Origin: Deltaproteobacteria bacterium
GTDB taxonomy: Bacteria; Desulfobacterota; Syntrophobacteria; BM002
NCBI GenBank assembly: GCA_017861095.1
Contig: JAGFXI010000353.1
Coordinates: forward strand, 1-6,360
Length of the DNA: 6,360 nt
Direction: 5' to 3'
Shown here: piece after piece, positions 1 to 5,425 of the stretch
Position numbering within the stretch: position 1 is the first letter of the stretch
Layout of the letters: every line of letters begins with the position of its first letter
Program-made: the position numbers and the translations under genes
Notes under the pieces: generated by a model
Told to the model about the DNA's origin: nothing
Database searches by the model: none
The model's input: the letters and a program-made list of their open reading frames with translations, nothing else

Positions 1-217
1 TGATCAAATTCAAGCGAGCGCACGGGTTGCGTGGTCCGATACCCTTGCCGTCGAAAAGACGAGTACCCTTCTGGGAGTCGGCCTAGAGTTTGTCGATGTA
101 CGTCACGAGGACCGCGAGTATCTCCTGCAGGCCATCACAGAAAGGATGTTTTGGGCAAGGGATGACGCCACTCGATTGCGATCAGAGGTTACACCAATTG
201 CGTTTGGCGACTCCTAG
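1..217 (+). CDS. PilZ domain protein, C-terminal part (5' end outside window)
   Basis: An open frame runs from base 2 to a TAG at 215-217 without any start codon, giving 71 residues of a C-terminus. The segment around residues 24-45 (GVGLEFVDVRHEDREYLLQA) has the shape of the last strand and helix of a PilZ domain: a glycine, then a hydrophobic residue before F-V-D, then an acidic E-D-R helix. PilZ domains bind cyclic di-GMP, and the ligand-binding RxxxR and (D/N)xSxxG motifs normally lie further N-terminal, so they would be outside this window and cannot be checked. About 25 residues follow the domain. Function beyond a c-di-GMP receptor-like role is not inferable. The frame is probably real because the pattern is family-like, but it rests on one short motif. 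Confidence 0.65.
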   Translation, partial: DQIQASARVAWSDTLAVEKTSTLLGVGLEFVDVRHEDREYLLQAITERMFWARDDATRLRSEVTPIAFGDS

Positions 218-510
218 GATAAACGCCCGTCCCCAGCTGCACAGCATCGGATGATTGGTGGACTCGCCCGTCCCCATACTCCAATCGGGCCGTTTTCCGA
301 CCCGCATGAAGATCCTGAATACTTCATCGATGCTAATCTCTCCTTTCTAAGAGAGGGAAGGAGTTGAGAGGAATCGGTGTGCCCGAATTTCCGGGAATGT
401 CTGGGTCCCAGCCGGCAGAAGCCTCAAACTCCCCTTGCCGTAGTTCTCCGCCTTAACCGTCAGACCAGTCGAAAAACTTCAAGTTACCACATATAGCGAT
501 GAATTTACCC

Positions 511-540
511 TTGACGCACGGGGTTCTTTCATCGGATAGT
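511..540 (+). promoter_or_regulatory. sigma70-like promoter candidate for the radical SAM gene
   Basis: TTGACG at 511-516 matches the -35 consensus at five of six positions. GATAGT at 535-540 matches the -10 consensus at four of six, after an 18-base spacer. Transcription would begin near 547 and leave a leader of about 115 bases before the ATG at 664. This is motif matching only. Confidence 0.4.
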
Positions 541-581
541 TTCTCTCACCAAAAGCGAGTTCTTATCACACAACTTGTGCA

Positions 582-608
582 CATCCGGAGATTCTCAAGT
601 TCCGGATG
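582..608 (+). repeat. 8-bp inverted repeat (leader hairpin) upstream of the radical SAM gene
   Basis: catccgga (582-589) and tccggatg (601-608) are perfect reverse complements around an 11-base loop. The element sits between the promoter candidate and the start codon, so it could form an RNA hairpin in the leader or act as an operator. A small palindrome, cacaa-c-ttgtg, lies just before it at 569-579. No T tract follows, so it is not a typical intrinsic terminator. Confidence 0.4.
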
Positions 609-663
609 GACACTGGCTGTGAACGACCACCTTAACGACTGACCCTGGGGAGGAAGACAGATA

Positions 664-936
664 ATGGCCACCAAGCTCGCTCTGATCTATCCAGCGATGC
701 ACAGCGACCTTTATGCCTCCAACCTGCTCTACAGCCCGCTGGCCCTGGCCTACGTTGCCGCCTACACACCCAACGATTGGGAAATCACCTGTTACGATGA
801 GTACGTCGACGAGTACGTCGATCCCGATAGAATCGATGCCGACCTGGTGGCCATGTCTGCCCTGACGCCCAACATTCTGCGCGCCTACTATCTTGCCGAT
901 AAACTACGATCTGCGCGCCTACTATCTTGCCGATAA
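664..936 (+). CDS. N-terminal fragment of the split radical SAM gene (B12-binding domain)
   Basis: As the sequence stands, translation from the ATG at 664 gives 90 residues and stops at TAA 934-936. The first 82 residues (to base 909) are authentic. The last eight are out-of-frame reading of the second repeat copy. The Shine-Dalgarno ggggaggaag ends seven bases before the start. The product would hold only the first part of the B12-binding fold, with no iron-sulfur cluster site, so it is unlikely to work alone. It overlaps the reading frame of the downstream fragment within the duplicated segment. Confidence 0.7.
   Translation: MATKLALIYPAMHSDLYASNLLYSPLALAYVAAYTPNDWEITCYDEYVDEYVDPDRIDADLVAMSALTPNILRAYYLADKLRSARLLSCR
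796..819 (+). repeat. in-frame 12-bp tandem repeat (DEYV DEYV)
   Basis: gatgagtacgtc (796-807) is followed directly by gacgagtacgtc (808-819), eleven of twelve bases identical. It encodes two DEYV units in the B12-binding domain. The frame is kept, so this alone is harmless. It lies only about 60 bases before the 34-bp duplication. Confidence 0.8.
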
Positions 937-943
937 ACTACGA
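876..943 (+). repeat. perfect 34-bp tandem duplication
   Basis: Bases 876-909 and 910-943 are identical over all 34 positions and directly adjacent. Both copies begin tctgcgcgcc and end aaactacga. Because 34 is not a multiple of three, the second copy shifts the frame by one. Each copy encodes LRAYYLADKLR, the first in the upstream frame and the second in the downstream frame. That shows the duplicated piece was once a single coding segment. Confidence 0.97.
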
Positions 944-2122
944 CAGCGCGGCATCAAGACTGTCTGCGGCGGAGCTCACGTTTCGGCGCTGCCCGATGAG
1001 GCTGTGCAGTTTTTCGATGCGGTAGTGCTGGGGGAGGCGGAGCCGATCTGGCCGCAGGTGATAGCCGATTTTGAAAGGGGGAATTTGCAGCAGGTCTATG
1101 ACGGAGGGTTGGACCGCAGTGTTGAGGACATTCGCCTGCCCCGACGGGATTTGATCCACCGGAACTACCACTACCCATCGCTGATCACCTCCAAAGGCTG
1201 TCCTTTCCGTTGTGACTATTGCTACCTGTCTCTCTACGAGAAAAAGAAGTACCGCGTCCTTCCGGTCGACGCCATTATTGAGGACATGGAGGTGATCAAT
1301 CGGCAGAACGACTCCATCGTCGTCTTTGGCGACGAGAACGTCTCGGGCTACTCGGCGAAGGACCATGAAAACCGGGTGGAGCTCTTCGAGCGCATGATCA
1401 AAAAGAGATTCAGCTTCGTCTGGGGAGCACAAACGACCATCGACATTTACCAGAAGCCGGATCTCCTGAAATTGATGAGGGCGGCTGGCTGCCGGGCCCT
1501 GTTCGTGGGGCTCGAGACTACAGATTCCGATCTAGGCGAGCAGGTCAACAAGAGCTTCGCAGACAGGATCGACTACAAGGAGGCGATCAGGGTAATTCAC
1601 AAGCACAGCATCGGTGTCATCGGCTCCTATATACTGGGTCTCGACAGCCATGACGAAAGCTACGTCAGGCGGCTGCCCAAGGTTGTCAAGAGCCTCAACA
1701 TTGAATATCCCCGAATATTCTTCCTTACCGCCTGGCCCGGTACGCCCCTGTACAAACGGCTTCAGAAGCAGGGCCGTATTCCCAAAGGGTACACCCAGGT
1801 TCGCAAGGATATTCCGAACATCCTCTATTCCCATTTCTCTGAGGAGGAGATCCGGGAGGCTCATAAATATATCAAGAAGAACTTTTTCACCAAGCCCTAC
1901 ATCGCCAAGATCGTTTTGCGGTGGCTTTTCAAGGATCCCCCGATGGTCAAGTTCTTTCTCAAGGTGTTGAGCTCCAACATCACCCCGGAGGCCCGCAGGC
2001 TGAAGAAAAAACAGTGGGAGAAAGAGGCCTTCATGAGAGAGTTGATCGAGGAGCACTTCAGGGGGACACAACTGGACGAATCCGAAACTATCCACAAGCA
2101 GTTCAGCGGTACCTACGTATAA
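893..2122 (+). CDS. C-terminal fragment of the split radical SAM gene (catalytic domain)
   Basis: This frame carries the rest of the B12-binding domain, the radical SAM core with CPFRCDYC and the C-terminal region, and ends at TAA 2120-2122. Its only possible start in the open frame is a TTG at 893, inside the first repeat copy, with no recognisable Shine-Dalgarno. The first six residues from there are out-of-frame repeat sequence, so this start is probably an artefact of the frameshift. Genuine family sequence resumes in the second repeat copy, at LRAYYLADKLR (about 911-943). Without the upstream fragment it lacks the first strands of the cobalamin domain. Confidence 0.7.
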   Translation: MPINYDLRAYYLADKLRQRGIKTVCGGAHVSALPDEAVQFFDAVVLGEAEPIWPQVIADFERGNLQQVYDGGLDRSVEDIRLPRRDLIHRNYHYPSLITSKGCPFRCDYCYLSLYEKKKYRVLPVDAIIEDMEVINRQNDSIVVFGDENVSGYSAKDHENRVELFERMIKKRFSFVWGAQTTIDIYQKPDLLKLMRAAGCRALFVGLETTDSDLGEQVNKSFADRIDYKEAIRVIHKHSIGVIGSYILGLDSHDESYVRRLPKVVKSLNIEYPRIFFLTAWPGTPLYKRLQKQGRIPKGYTQVRKDIPNILYSHFSEEEIREAHKYIKKNFFTKPYIAKIVLRWLFKDPPMVKFFLKVLSSNITPEARRLKKKQWEKEAFMRELIEEHFRGTQLDESETIHKQFSGTYV

Positions 2123-2136
2123 CCCCTGGTCTAAGC

Positions 2137-2153
2137 CCCCGGCTATGCCGGGG
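2137..2153 (+). terminator. GC hairpin after the radical SAM gene (terminator-like or REP-like)
   Basis: ccccggc-tat-gccgggg forms a perfect seven-base-pair stem with a three-base loop, starting 15 bases after the stop codon. The flank that follows (agaatagc) has no T run, so rho-independent termination would be weak. The compact shape and position at the end of a gene would also fit a repetitive extragenic palindrome. Only one copy is in the window, so repetition cannot be shown here. Confidence 0.45.
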
Positions 2154-2346
2154 AGAATAGCAAGAGCTGTGCTGCCCCGTTAGGCTGTCCCACTTACCTC
2201 ATCGTGGCGCTCCGAAGCCATTGCAGAGTCGCGTCGGCGGGAGTCCTGTCTGAGAGGGAATCGGCGGCTCGGACTCCCCATAGCCAGGGCACCGGTCAAG
2301 GGTGACAGCCCTTCCAGCCAGTCCAGAATGGAGAAAGGTGGTGCGT

Positions 2347-2937
2347 ATGAAACAGTCGCTGGTGTTCGTCGGAAAAGCGGTGCTCGCCGGCTTGCTCATT
2401 GTCGTTCCGGTCTACCTCGCCGTCTTACTGCTGCTCAAGGCAATGAAATCGGTCGTGGGCCTGGTGCAGCCATTCGCCCTGCTGCTCCCGGAGTGGTTGC
2501 CAGCTGAGAAGGCCCTGTCCCTTCTCCTCATGCTTATGATCTGCTTCCTGATCGGCGTTGGCATCAAAACTCGGACAGGACGGTTGGTGCGGGAGCGGAT
2601 CGAAAGAACTTTCTTTGAAAGAATCCCGGGCTACGCGCTCATCCGGAGCCTGACCCAGCGGGTGGCGGGGGAAGGCTCCGAAACCGTTTGGAAGCCGGCG
2701 TTGGCCGAGATCGAAGAGGCCCTCGTCCCGGCATTCATCATTGAGGAGTTCGAGGACGGACGCTACACGGTTTTTGTCCCATCAATCCCCACGCCGTTTG
2801 CCGGCGCCGTCTACGTTCTCGACCGGAAACGGGTGCATCCCCTGGACGTGCCCTTCACTGAAGCCCTCAAAGCCGTCTCCCGGTGGGGATCGGGTGCGAA
2901 GGACCTTGTTGCGGCTATGGAAAGAAAAGGGAACTGA
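2347..2937 (+). CDS. DUF502 family membrane protein
   Basis: This 196-residue protein matches the DUF502 pattern. Two hydrophobic helices lie at about residues 6-32 and 56-72, joined by a short polar linker with QPFALLLPEWLP. A basic segment (KTRTGRLVRERIERTF) follows, then IPGYALIRSLTQRV and the family-typical VFVPSIPTPFAGAVYVL with LDVPFTEALKAV near the C-terminus. The length is usual for the family. It is an integral inner-membrane protein of unknown molecular function. I chose the ATG at 2347 because ggagaaaggtgg (2330-2341) sits just before it and the membrane helix begins soon after. A GTG at 2341 and another at 2302 are in frame but would add residues without family likeness. It stands alone between long gaps. 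Confidence 0.85.
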   Translation: MKQSLVFVGKAVLAGLLIVVPVYLAVLLLLKAMKSVVGLVQPFALLLPEWLPAEKALSLLLMLMICFLIGVGIKTRTGRLVRERIERTFFERIPGYALIRSLTQRVAGEGSETVWKPALAEIEEALVPAFIIEEFEDGRYTVFVPSIPTPFAGAVYVLDRKRVHPLDVPFTEALKAVSRWGSGAKDLVAAMERKGN

Positions 2938-3139
2938 TCGTGGTGACGCAGGAATAGTGGCGGACGGCGCTGGGCTACAACACCTAGGCCCATCCGGCGC
3001 GAACCGAGGTGTACCGGAGCTCTCGAAGGTCTTCCCCAGGTCCGAGTCGGTCAACGAAGCAGCGCTTTGTACCCTCTTGGCGGCGGCCTGGTTCTCGGTC
3101 CTGTCCACTCGGCGCAGCCGGGTCAAGCCAGCCTAGCTC

Positions 3140-3178
3140 CGGCGTGCAGCGGACTCTCTGCGCTCGCCGCTGACGCCG
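3140..3178 (+). terminator. 12-bp hairpin, possible terminator
   Basis: c-ggcgt (3140-3145) pairs with acgcc-g (3173-3178) and cagcgg (3147-3152) with ccgctg (3167-3172). This makes twelve base pairs interrupted only by a bulged g at 3146, around a 14-base loop. A run of five T lies about 20 bases downstream (3198-3202), too far for a classical intrinsic terminator. It may end transcripts from the DUF502 gene, about 200 bases upstream, or be an unrelated intergenic palindrome. Confidence 0.35.
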
Positions 3179-3183
3179 CATCG

Positions 3184-3211
3184 TTGCGCATCATCAGTTT
3201 TTAGGTAAAAT
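3184..3211 (+). promoter_or_regulatory. promoter-like site for the mscS leader
   Basis: taaaat at 3206-3211 matches the -10 consensus at five of six positions. ttgcgc at 3184-3189 is a poor -35 (three of six), with a 16-base spacer. A start near 3218 would place the whole 3242-3423 structured segment in a leader of about 257 bases before mscS. Confidence 0.3.
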
Positions 3212-3240
3212 CCCAGCCGGACAGTAGAGCAGCTTACCTA
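3202..3240 (+). repeat. 7-bp inverted repeat next to the structured region
   Basis: taggtaa (3202-3208) and ttaccta (3234-3240) are perfect reverse complements 25 bases apart. The left arm overlaps the -10-like taaaat and the right arm ends directly before the outermost stem of the candidate RNA. It could be an operator pair or an additional stem. Confidence 0.4.
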
Positions 3241-3241
3241 T

Positions 3242-3423
3242 GGTGCGCCAGGGAAGCCTGGTCAAGGAGGAGGGCGTGAAGAATCGCTACTGAAACCTTG
3301 GAAAGGGGCCCAGCGGATAACCAATCCCGCCTGGCAAAGGCTCGCCACCAGCCGGAAGCGGGTCTTACGTGGTGAAGCTCGGAGTTCCAAGGGAAATCCC
3401 AGGTGTCGGACAGGCGGCGCACC
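3242..3423 (+). ncRNA. candidate structured RNA / leader element upstream of mscS
   Basis: Four sets of complementary segments nest inside one another. The outer stem is ggtgcgcc (3242-3249) with ggcgcacc (3416-3423). It continues after a six-base bulge as gcctg (3256-3260) with caggc (3411-3415), plus tc (3262-3263) with ga (3409-3410). A middle stem pairs ccttggaa (3296-3303) with ttccaagg (3385-3392). An inner stem pairs cccgc (3326-3330) with gcggg (3358-3362), enclosing ctgg (3331-3334) with ccag (3348-3351). An alternative local hairpin, ccagg-gaag-cctgg (3248-3261), competes with the outer stem, as a switch would. The element ends 51 bases before the mscS ATG, which favours the + strand. 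I cannot assign a known family; cobalamin, tmRNA, RNase P and SRP signatures are absent. Strand and function are inferred. Confidence 0.4.
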
Positions 3424-3474
3424 CCTCTTCCTTAAAAGGCGAGTAAATACACTCTTGCTCGGAGTAACAAGACG

Positions 3475-5115
3475 ATGAAGCGCTGGAAGATCATCCTCCT
3501 GGTTGCTGTTACAGTCTCTCTCTCGGCTGCCGTTGCCTTGTCCGCGGCCCCGCCGGTCCCGCCGGGGATCACCGCCCGACACGGGGCAACAGACTCTCCA
3601 GAAGATGTGGCGCCAGGCACGCTCACTATCCAGAACCGCCCCATTGCCACCTTCCGTTCACACCTGCTCGGATACACTCCCCAGCAGCGCGTCGAACGAG
3701 CCACGGCGAGGATCCAGGCCCTGATCGACGAAGGGGCTCTTGCTGCAGTCTACGGCAAGCAGATCAAGGAGGGGATGGCCATCATGGCCGGCGACCTGCT
3801 CCTCTTTGTCATCACCCCGACCGATCTCAATATCCTTACCGGTGATACGCTGGAGACGGTGACCGGGCGGGCCGTCCAGAGCCTCACCCTTGCCCTTCAA
3901 GGGGTGCAGCAAGAGCGAAGCGTGGGATACCTGCTCAAGGCCAGCGGGCTTGCCGCCCTGGCCACGGCCATTTTTGTTCTGGCTCTGTGGACTCTCAGCC
4001 GGCTTAACCGGGGGCTAACGATCCGATTCGAGAGGGCGGTTGATTCGCGGGCGACGAAGCTGGCGATTGCGGGCTTCACTGCCCACATCGAATGGCTTCT
4101 CTTCTCTATCCGATGGCTGCTCAGGGTCACGCTGTGGGCGCTGGGGATCTTCATCAGCTACCTCTGGCTTGCCTTCTCGCTGGAATGCTTCCCTTACACC
4201 CGTCCGTGGGGCGAAGCGCTCGGCTCCTACCTCATCACAGCCGTCAAGGCGGTGGCGCTGGGAGCCCTGGAGATTATCCCCGGGCTCACTGTCGTCGCCA
4301 TCATCTTCGCCTTGACCCGGTTCCTGAACCGTGTGATCAGGGTATTCTTCGATGCCGTTGCCGCAGGGCGGGTGAAGCTACCGAGGGTCTACGCGGAGAC
4401 GGCGCAGCCGACACGACGCATCATTGTGGCGGTGCTCTGGCTCTTCGCCGTTGTCATGATGTATCCGTACCTCCCCGGGAGCGAGAGCAATGCTTTCAAA
4501 GGCGTGAGCGTGTTCATCGGTCTTCTTCTTTCCATCGGGTCTGCCGGTGTGGTCAACCAGGCTGTCAGCGGCCTCATGCTCATGTATTCCCGGGCGCTCA
4601 AGGCCGGCGACTACGTGCAGATCGGCGACACCGAGGGTACGGTCGTCTCCCTCGGGATGTTCGCCACCAAGATTCGAACCATAAAAAACGAGGAAGTGAG
4701 CATACCCAATGCCGTTATTGTAGGCACGACCACCAAGAATCTTACCGGCCCTGAACAGAGCAAGAGTGTGATTCTGCACACGGCGGTGACCATCGGGTAC
4801 TCAACTCCCTGGCGCCAGGTGCACGCCCTTCTTCTCACGGCTGCTGATCGGACCCCGGGCCTCCACAAGGAGCCGAAGCCTTTTGTCCTGCAAACGGCCC
4901 TGTCGGACTTCTATGTGGAGTACCAGGTGAACGCTTACATCGTAGCCCCGGAGCAGCGAATACCCGTGCTGGACAAGCTTCACCAGAACATCCAGGATGC
5001 CTTCAACGAGCACGGGGTGCAGATCATGTCGCCTCACTACTGGTGGGATCCGGACCAGAAAGTCTGGGTGCCCAAGGAGAAATGGTTCGAAGCGCCAGCG
5101 CAAAGGACCGAGTAG
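3475..5115 (+). CDS. MscS family mechanosensitive ion channel, large form with signal peptide
   Basis: This 546-residue protein opens under membrane tension and releases solutes during osmotic downshock. It starts with a cleavable-looking signal (residues 1 to about 24, ending ALSA-APP). An extracytoplasmic domain follows to about 148. Membrane helices lie near 152-175, 207-236, 251-283 and 313-332. The pore-lining helix is at about 343-372, with small residues (IGSAGVVNQAVSG) and the conserved N-Q. The beta domain carries GDYVQIGDTEGTVVSLGMFATKIRT and IPNAVIVGTTTKNLT, and the alpha/beta vestibule runs to about 525. It is about twice the length of E. coli MscS (286 residues), from the added N-domain and helices. 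The ATG follows ggag (3461-3464) at ten bases. Whether it gates as MscS does, or is a regulated relative, cannot be told. It lies in long gaps and is probably transcribed alone. Confidence 0.93.
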   Translation: MKRWKIILLVAVTVSLSAAVALSAAPPVPPGITARHGATDSPEDVAPGTLTIQNRPIATFRSHLLGYTPQQRVERATARIQALIDEGALAAVYGKQIKEGMAIMAGDLLLFVITPTDLNILTGDTLETVTGRAVQSLTLALQGVQQERSVGYLLKASGLAALATAIFVLALWTLSRLNRGLTIRFERAVDSRATKLAIAGFTAHIEWLLFSIRWLLRVTLWALGIFISYLWLAFSLECFPYTRPWGEALGSYLITAVKAVALGALEIIPGLTVVAIIFALTRFLNRVIRVFFDAVAAGRVKLPRVYAETAQPTRRIIVAVLWLFAVVMMYPYLPGSESNAFKGVSVFIGLLLSIGSAGVVNQAVSGLMLMYSRALKAGDYVQIGDTEGTVVSLGMFATKIRTIKNEEVSIPNAVIVGTTTKNLTGPEQSKSVILHTAVTIGYSTPWRQVHALLLTAADRTPGLHKEPKPFVLQTALSDFYVEYQVNAYIVAPEQRIPVLDKLHQNIQDAFNEHGVQIMSPHYWWDPDQKVWVPKEKWFEAPAQRTE

Positions 5116-5221
5116 GACCTACCATCCGCGAAGTTCAGGCATATCGTTATCAACCACACGGGGCGTCGATCTCGTCCGAGTTTGCCTATCATCTGTCCTA
5201 GACTCTTGCGGTTGCCTACGG

Positions 5222-5240
5222 ACCCCCCAAGATGGGGGGT
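5222..5240 (+). terminator. perfect GC hairpin downstream of mscS
   Basis: acccccc (5222-5228) and ggggggt (5234-5240) make a perfect seven-base-pair stem with the five-base loop aagat. It lies about 107 bases after the mscS stop and is not followed by a clear T run (gatcctctaccttt). It may be a weak terminator or a transcript-end stabiliser. The stem is symmetrical, so it would fold on either strand. Confidence 0.4.
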
Positions 5241-5252
5241 GATCCTCTACCT

Positions 5253-5282
5253 TTGACCGGTTCCAAGATTCTGTGGTACGCT
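5253..5282 (+). promoter_or_regulatory. weak promoter candidate for the K+-channel-like gene
   Basis: TTGACC (5253-5258) matches the -35 consensus at five of six positions, while tacgct (5277-5282) after an 18-base spacer matches the -10 at only three. The leader would be about 135 bases. A second TTGACG at 5344-5349 lacks a convincing -10 partner. Confidence 0.25.
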
Positions 5283-5411
5283 CGATTCACCCAAACCGGA
5301 ACCTGTGACGACATGTGGACATCCCCACTCGCTGGCTCGGTCCTTGACGATCTCATAGACATGAAAGGTACCGACACACTGCTCCCGTTGCGTCACGCCT
5401 TGTAAGGTGCT

Positions 5412-5420
5412 AGGAGGAGG
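5412..5420 (+). promoter_or_regulatory. strong Shine-Dalgarno fixing a TTG start
   Basis: aggaggagg contains the full anti-16S match and lies five bases before TTG 5426-5428. No ATG or GTG in the same frame is placed as well, so this site decides the start of the channel gene. Confidence 0.8.
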
Positions 5421-5425
5421 CGGTC

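Larger units (their letters stand above)
218..663. other. 446-bp intergenic region
   Basis: I see no convincing reading frame here. It holds a 12-base direct repeat (cgcccgtcccca at 224-235 and 265-276), an imperfect hairpin at 340-363 (ctcctt/aaggag, with an inner tct/aga), a promoter-like pair at 511-540 and an inverted repeat at 582-608. It probably separates the PilZ gene from the radical SAM gene. No clear terminator with a T tract follows the PilZ stop. Confidence 0.5.
664..2122 (+). pseudogene. B12-binding-domain radical SAM protein, frameshifted by a 34-bp tandem duplication
   Basis: The locus encodes a cobalamin-dependent-type radical SAM enzyme, but its frame is broken. An intact version, with one copy of the 34-bp repeat removed, would have 474 residues, a normal length for the family. 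Residues 1 to about 140 look like the Rossmann-type B12-binding domain, with IDADLVAMSALTPN, GGAHVSALPDEAV and VVLGEAE. The 4Fe-4S/SAM motif is C-x3-C-x2-C at residues 168, 172 and 175 (codons at 1199, 1211 and 1220). The core continues with FVGLETTDSDL and AWPGTPLYKRL, and a charged helical C-terminus follows. No DxHxxG cobalamin-ligand motif is seen, as is common in this superfamily. Relatives perform methylations or ring chemistry in pigment, hopanoid and natural-product pathways, and the substrate here is unknown. A Shine-Dalgarno (ggggaggaag, 647-656) precedes the ATG. The break could be a real mutation, phase variation or an assembly error. Confidence 0.85.
2938..3474. other. 537-bp intergenic region with hairpins and a candidate structured RNA
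   Basis: No credible gene is visible; the short frames here have low-complexity Arg/Pro/Ser composition and no family motifs. The first 200 bases show little. From about 3140 the region is dense in complementary segments: a strong hairpin (3140-3178), a 7-bp inverted repeat (3202-3240) overlapping a promoter-like site, and nested long-range pairings (3242-3423), followed by the mscS Shine-Dalgarno. Confidence 0.6.
5116..5425. other. 310-bp intergenic region
   Basis: No gene is visible. It contains a GC hairpin (5222-5240), a weak promoter-like pair (5253-5282), a six-base inverted repeat formed by ggttcc and ggaacc around 5260-5303, and the ccttgtaagg palindrome (5398-5407) just before the Shine-Dalgarno of the next gene. 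Confidence 0.5.

Noticed and set aside
224..276. Repeated cgcccgtcccca as the start of a CRISPR or iteron array
   Set aside because: Only two short copies, with one 29-base interval between them and no further periodicity.
340..363. Hairpin ctcctt...aaggag as a terminator of the PilZ gene
   Set aside because: The stem is AT/GC mixed with an asymmetric ggg bulge and no following T run. It lies more than 120 bases after the stop.
938..1432. Minus-strand open frame of 164 residues opposite the radical SAM gene
   Set aside because: It is a shadow of the + strand coding sequence. It has no family motif, and the opposing frame carries a complete CxxxCxxC enzyme.
3242..3423. 5' end of a group II intron, because of the GUGCGCC-like beginning
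   Set aside because: No domain V hairpin, no reverse transcriptase and no 3' boundary are visible anywhere in the window. The resemblance rests on seven bases.
3242..3423. Cobalamin riboswitch
   Set aside because: The conserved B12-box sequence of that family is not present, and the downstream gene has no cobalamin link.
4092..4754. 220-residue + frame inside mscS
   Set aside because: Its composition is rich in Arg/His/Cys/Gly, as expected from reading a GC-rich gene out of frame, and it lies wholly inside a well-supported MscS gene.
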